Of a stretch of 64,000 bases of DNA, positions 61,921-64,000 are shown one piece after another (position 1 is the stretch's first letter; each line of letters begins with the position of its first letter). The DNA is from Clostridia bacterium (lineage in GTDB: Bacteria > Bacillota > Clostridia > Oscillospirales > CAG-272), in the NCBI GenBank assembly GCA_017456145.1, contig JAFTJZ010000030.1:1-64000 (forward strand), given 5' to 3'. Made by a program: the position numbers and the translations under genes. The notes under the pieces are model-generated. The model searched no databases and was not told the origin of the DNA. It was given only the letters and a program-made list of their open reading frames with translations.

Positions 61921-62872
61921 AAATTCTCTTCTCTTCACCGTGGACACCGACCGGGCGGGGATGCGCGCCGATGCCTATGTGGCGTCGGTCAGCGAGCTTT
62001 CCCGCTCGGCGGCGGCACGTCTGATGGAGCAAGGTAACATCACAAGAAACGGTGCACCGCTGGACAAAAAAGTCAAGCTGTGCACGGGCGACATCATTGT
62101 CGTCACACTGCCTGCGCCCGAACAGGCCGCAGCACAACCGGAGAACATCCCCCTTCACATTGTTCACGAGGATGATGACATCATCGTCATCAACAAGCCC
62201 GTCGGCATGGTGGTGCACCCCGCGGCAGGCAACGAGAGCGGCACACTGGTCAACGCGCTGCTGTATCACTGCGGGGACTCGCTCTCGGGCATCGGCGGAG
62301 TCATTCGCCCCGGCATCGTACACCGCATCGACAAAGAAACCAGTGGTCTTATCGCCGTAGCCAAGAACGATGCCGCGCATCTCGCGCTCTCCGCACAGCT
62401 CAAGGATCACAGCATGGGACGCATCTACGACGCCATTGTGCTGGGCAATCTGAAAGAGGATGCGGGCACGATTGACGCCCCCATCGGGCGACACCCGATC
62501 GACCGCAAGAAAATGGCCATCCTGCGCGGCAGCGAGCAGGCAAAGGATGCGCGGACGCACTATCGCGTCACCGAGCGCTATGCCGTCCCCGGGCAGGGGG
62601 CGCTGTGCCGCATCGAATGTCGTTTGGAAACCGGGCGTACGCATCAGATCCGCGTACACATGGCGTCTGTTGGTCACCCACTGCTGGGAGATTCGCTCTA
62701 CGGAGGCGGTGGAACCCGCTTTGAAACCGCTCACCGTACACTGATCCACGGGCAATGCCTGCACGCAGGGCAGCTGCACCTGATCCATCCGGTAACGGGA
62801 AAGGAAATGGATTTTTATGCACCTCTGCCCACCGACACGGTCAAGCTATTGGAGATTCTGAGAAGGCTCTAA
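61907..62872 (+). CDS. RluA-family 23S rRNA pseudouridine synthase (RluD-like)
   Basis: 321 aa; the ATG overlaps the lspA end by 14 nt. N-terminal S4 domain (DAYVASVSELSRSAAARLMEQGNITRNGAPL). The catalytic domain has GIVHRIDKETSGL with Asp142, INKPVGMVVHPAAGN and GRTHQIRVHM. Most likely acts on helix 69 of 23S rRNA as RluD does, but RluA-family specificity cannot be read from sequence. Last gene of the ileS operon. Confidence 0.94.
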   Translation: MNPTENSLLFTVDTDRAGMRADAYVASVSELSRSAAARLMEQGNITRNGAPLDKKVKLCTGDIIVVTLPAPEQAAAQPENIPLHIVHEDDDIIVINKPVGMVVHPAAGNESGTLVNALLYHCGDSLSGIGGVIRPGIVHRIDKETSGLIAVAKNDAAHLALSAQLKDHSMGRIYDAIVLGNLKEDAGTIDAPIGRHPIDRKKMAILRGSEQAKDARTHYRVTERYAVPGQGALCRIECRLETGRTHQIRVHMASVGHPLLGDSLYGGGGTRFETAHRTLIHGQCLHAGQLHLIHPVTGKEMDFYAPLPTDTVKLLEILRRL

Positions 62873-63081
62873 AAAACGAGGGAAACGAGGGGCGCGCTCC
62901 GCGGATCAGAACCTTTTGAATAAAGGCTCCGACACCTCCAAAACCTTTTATAAAAAAATTCAAGGTTAAATTTTCATTGCAAATGCTAAGCCACACGGCT
63001 CTACACGCCATGTAGTCCCCCTACCCCACAAGATAACAAGATAGCAAAACAGCAACACCCACACAAAAAGGATCAAAACCA

Positions 63082-63912
63082 ATGCAAAAATACAAAAACC
63101 ATCTCATCGTCAGCGACCTTGACGGCACCTTCCTCGGCAAAGGGGGGCGCATCGTCCAACGGAACGTCGATGCCATCAAGCACTTCACCGCCGAGGGCGG
63201 GATGTTTACCTTCGCCACGGGGCGCCATCACCACCACCTGCTGGAGGCCATCCCCGTGCTGTCCGAGATCATCAATGCCCCTGCCATCGTCGCCAACGGT
63301 GCCTATCTCTACGATTACCGCTCTCATGAGCTGATCGCCGAAAGCTTTATGGACACCGAGCTGACACTGCGCGCCCTGCAATATGCCCGCGCCAATTATC
63401 CGCAGGTCGGTTTCCGCGCCTCCACCCCGCAGGGCATCCTGACCGACGGCCGCACCGATTATATGCGTCGCTACGTCAATTATTGTCACGAAAAGCTCCC
63501 TTATGTGGTCGAGGTCGCTCCGCCCGAAAAGTGGATCCAGCGGCTGTGGTACAAGATCGTTTTCCGCGGTAAGTGCGAGGATCTTGATGCACTCAAGGCT
63601 GCGCTGCAAAAGGAGTTCGGCGGTCAGTTTGAATATAATAAGTCCTCCGATACCTTCTTTGAGATTCAGAAGGGGGGCATCAACAAGGGCACCATGCTGC
63701 ACGTCCTGCAAAAGAGTTATGCCGCCGTGGGCGGTCAGCCCGTGAAAACCTACGGTGTGGGCGATTTTGAGAATGATCTGACACTGCTCCGCGCTGCCGA
63801 CGTTGCTGTCTGCCCCGCGAACGCACATCCCGCAGTCAAAAATGCCGCAAAGATGGTGCTTTGTGACCACGACGAGGGCGTGATCGCGGATTTGATTGAG
63901 AGAATCGGATAA
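63082..63912 (+). CDS. HAD-superfamily hydrolase, Cof type (class IIB)
   Basis: 276 aa with an AAAGGAT site. Motif I VSDLDGTFL (Asp12, Asp14), Thr in FATGRHHHH, Lys/metal site VGDFENDLTLLRAADVAVCPANAH. Large class IIB cap between about 85 and 190. Phosphatase of sugar phosphates or cofactors, substrate unknown. A distant paralogue of the gene at 23952. About 210 bp behind rluD; the gap (62873-63081) holds a degenerate hairpin element. Confidence 0.92.
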   Translation: MQKYKNHLIVSDLDGTFLGKGGRIVQRNVDAIKHFTAEGGMFTFATGRHHHHLLEAIPVLSEIINAPAIVANGAYLYDYRSHELIAESFMDTELTLRALQYARANYPQVGFRASTPQGILTDGRTDYMRRYVNYCHEKLPYVVEVAPPEKWIQRLWYKIVFRGKCEDLDALKAALQKEFGGQFEYNKSSDTFFEIQKGGINKGTMLHVLQKSYAAVGGQPVKTYGVGDFENDLTLLRAADVAVCPANAHPAVKNAAKMVLCDHDEGVIADLIERIG

Positions 63913-63916
63913 ATTA

Positions 63917-63965
63917 GCAGGGCGCTGCCCTGCACCAGCAGGGGGCTTTTTGAAAAAAGCCCCCT
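63917..63965 (+). terminator. Double-hairpin terminator after the HAD gene
   Basis: GCAGGGC/GCCCTGC (63917-63933), then AGGGGGCTTTTT/AAAAAGCCCCCT (63940-63965), followed by CCCCAAAAAACTTTT. Same plan as the elements after rhaA, rhaB and the exporter permease. Confidence 0.75.
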
Positions 63966-64000
63966 TGACCCCAAAAAACTTTTATCAATTTTTGTCAAAT

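Noticed and set aside
1-64000. Prophage, insertion sequence or integrative element
   Set aside because: No transposase, integrase, terminase, capsid or conjugation gene is recognisable in either strand.

Overview
The window looks like a chromosomal segment of a Gram-positive anaerobe of the class Clostridia (Bacillota), probably an Oscillospirales- or Christensenellales-type gut or rumen bacterium. The reasons are a T-box in front of ileS, a FakA/FakB pair, twin ECF sigma/membrane-regulator modules, strong Shine-Dalgarno sequences, many GTG starts, SpI and lipobox signal peptides, and pectin/rhamnose catabolism. This placement is inference; the only rRNA in view is the first ~33 nt of a 16S gene. 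I see no phage, integrase, transposase or CRISPR array.

Layout. 1-4.4 kb: the 16S start with its promoter, then a minus-strand operon of response regulator, histidine kinase and HtrA protease. 4.8-6.4 kb: an ECF-like sigma factor with a membrane regulator. 6.7-16.2 kb: a plus-strand island of seven paralogous lipoproteins, one before and six directly after an ABC transporter operon (two permeases, one ATPase, one small lipoprotein). 16.4-24.8 kb: ychF, an AT-rich pair (lipoprotein plus fused ABC-2 type membrane protein), then trmB, truB, a P-loop kinase and a HAD phosphatase. 24.8-31 kb: a fatty-acid kinase locus (fakB-fakA-tetR) and a two-gene ABC exporter, both on the minus strand. 31-41 kb: rhamnose and pectin catabolism: rhaB-rhaA-rhaD, an MGH1/GH63-like glycosidase, a divergent GH95 enzyme and a GH28 enzyme. 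None of these has a signal peptide, so they should act inside the cell on imported oligosaccharides and feed rhamnose to dihydroxyacetone phosphate and lactaldehyde.

41-47 kb: two adjacent, clearly duplicated ECF sigma/membrane-protein pairs, with a divergent lipoprotein built of four internal repeats. 47-53 kb: a perfectly periodic 393-bp tandem DNA repeat, then three XRE-type HTH/helical-repeat proteins. Two of these end in a GNAT acetyltransferase domain and one also begins with DUF4279. 53-55.4 kb: a GH32/GH43-like five-bladed propeller enzyme, four tRNAs (Val, Asp, Phe, Gly, in transcription order) and a DUF1858 protein. 55.4-58 kb: a propeller-type lipoprotein with a decayed partial copy beside it, a small secreted protein, and a compact unit (promoter, 39-codon ORF, terminator). 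58-64 kb: T-box-ileS-lspA-rluD and a second HAD phosphatase.

The most unusual things are the lipoprotein array with mosaic, gene-conversion-like sequence; the DUF4279-XRE-helical repeat-GNAT fusion; the twin sigma modules sharing a spaced upstream motif; the unannotated small-peptide unit near 57.9 kb; and a family of double-hairpin intergenic elements. In these elements the stem sequence differs at every locus while the architecture is kept. Promoters in the window are very uniform: nearly all have a 17-bp spacer, often with an extended -10 (TGnTATAAT).
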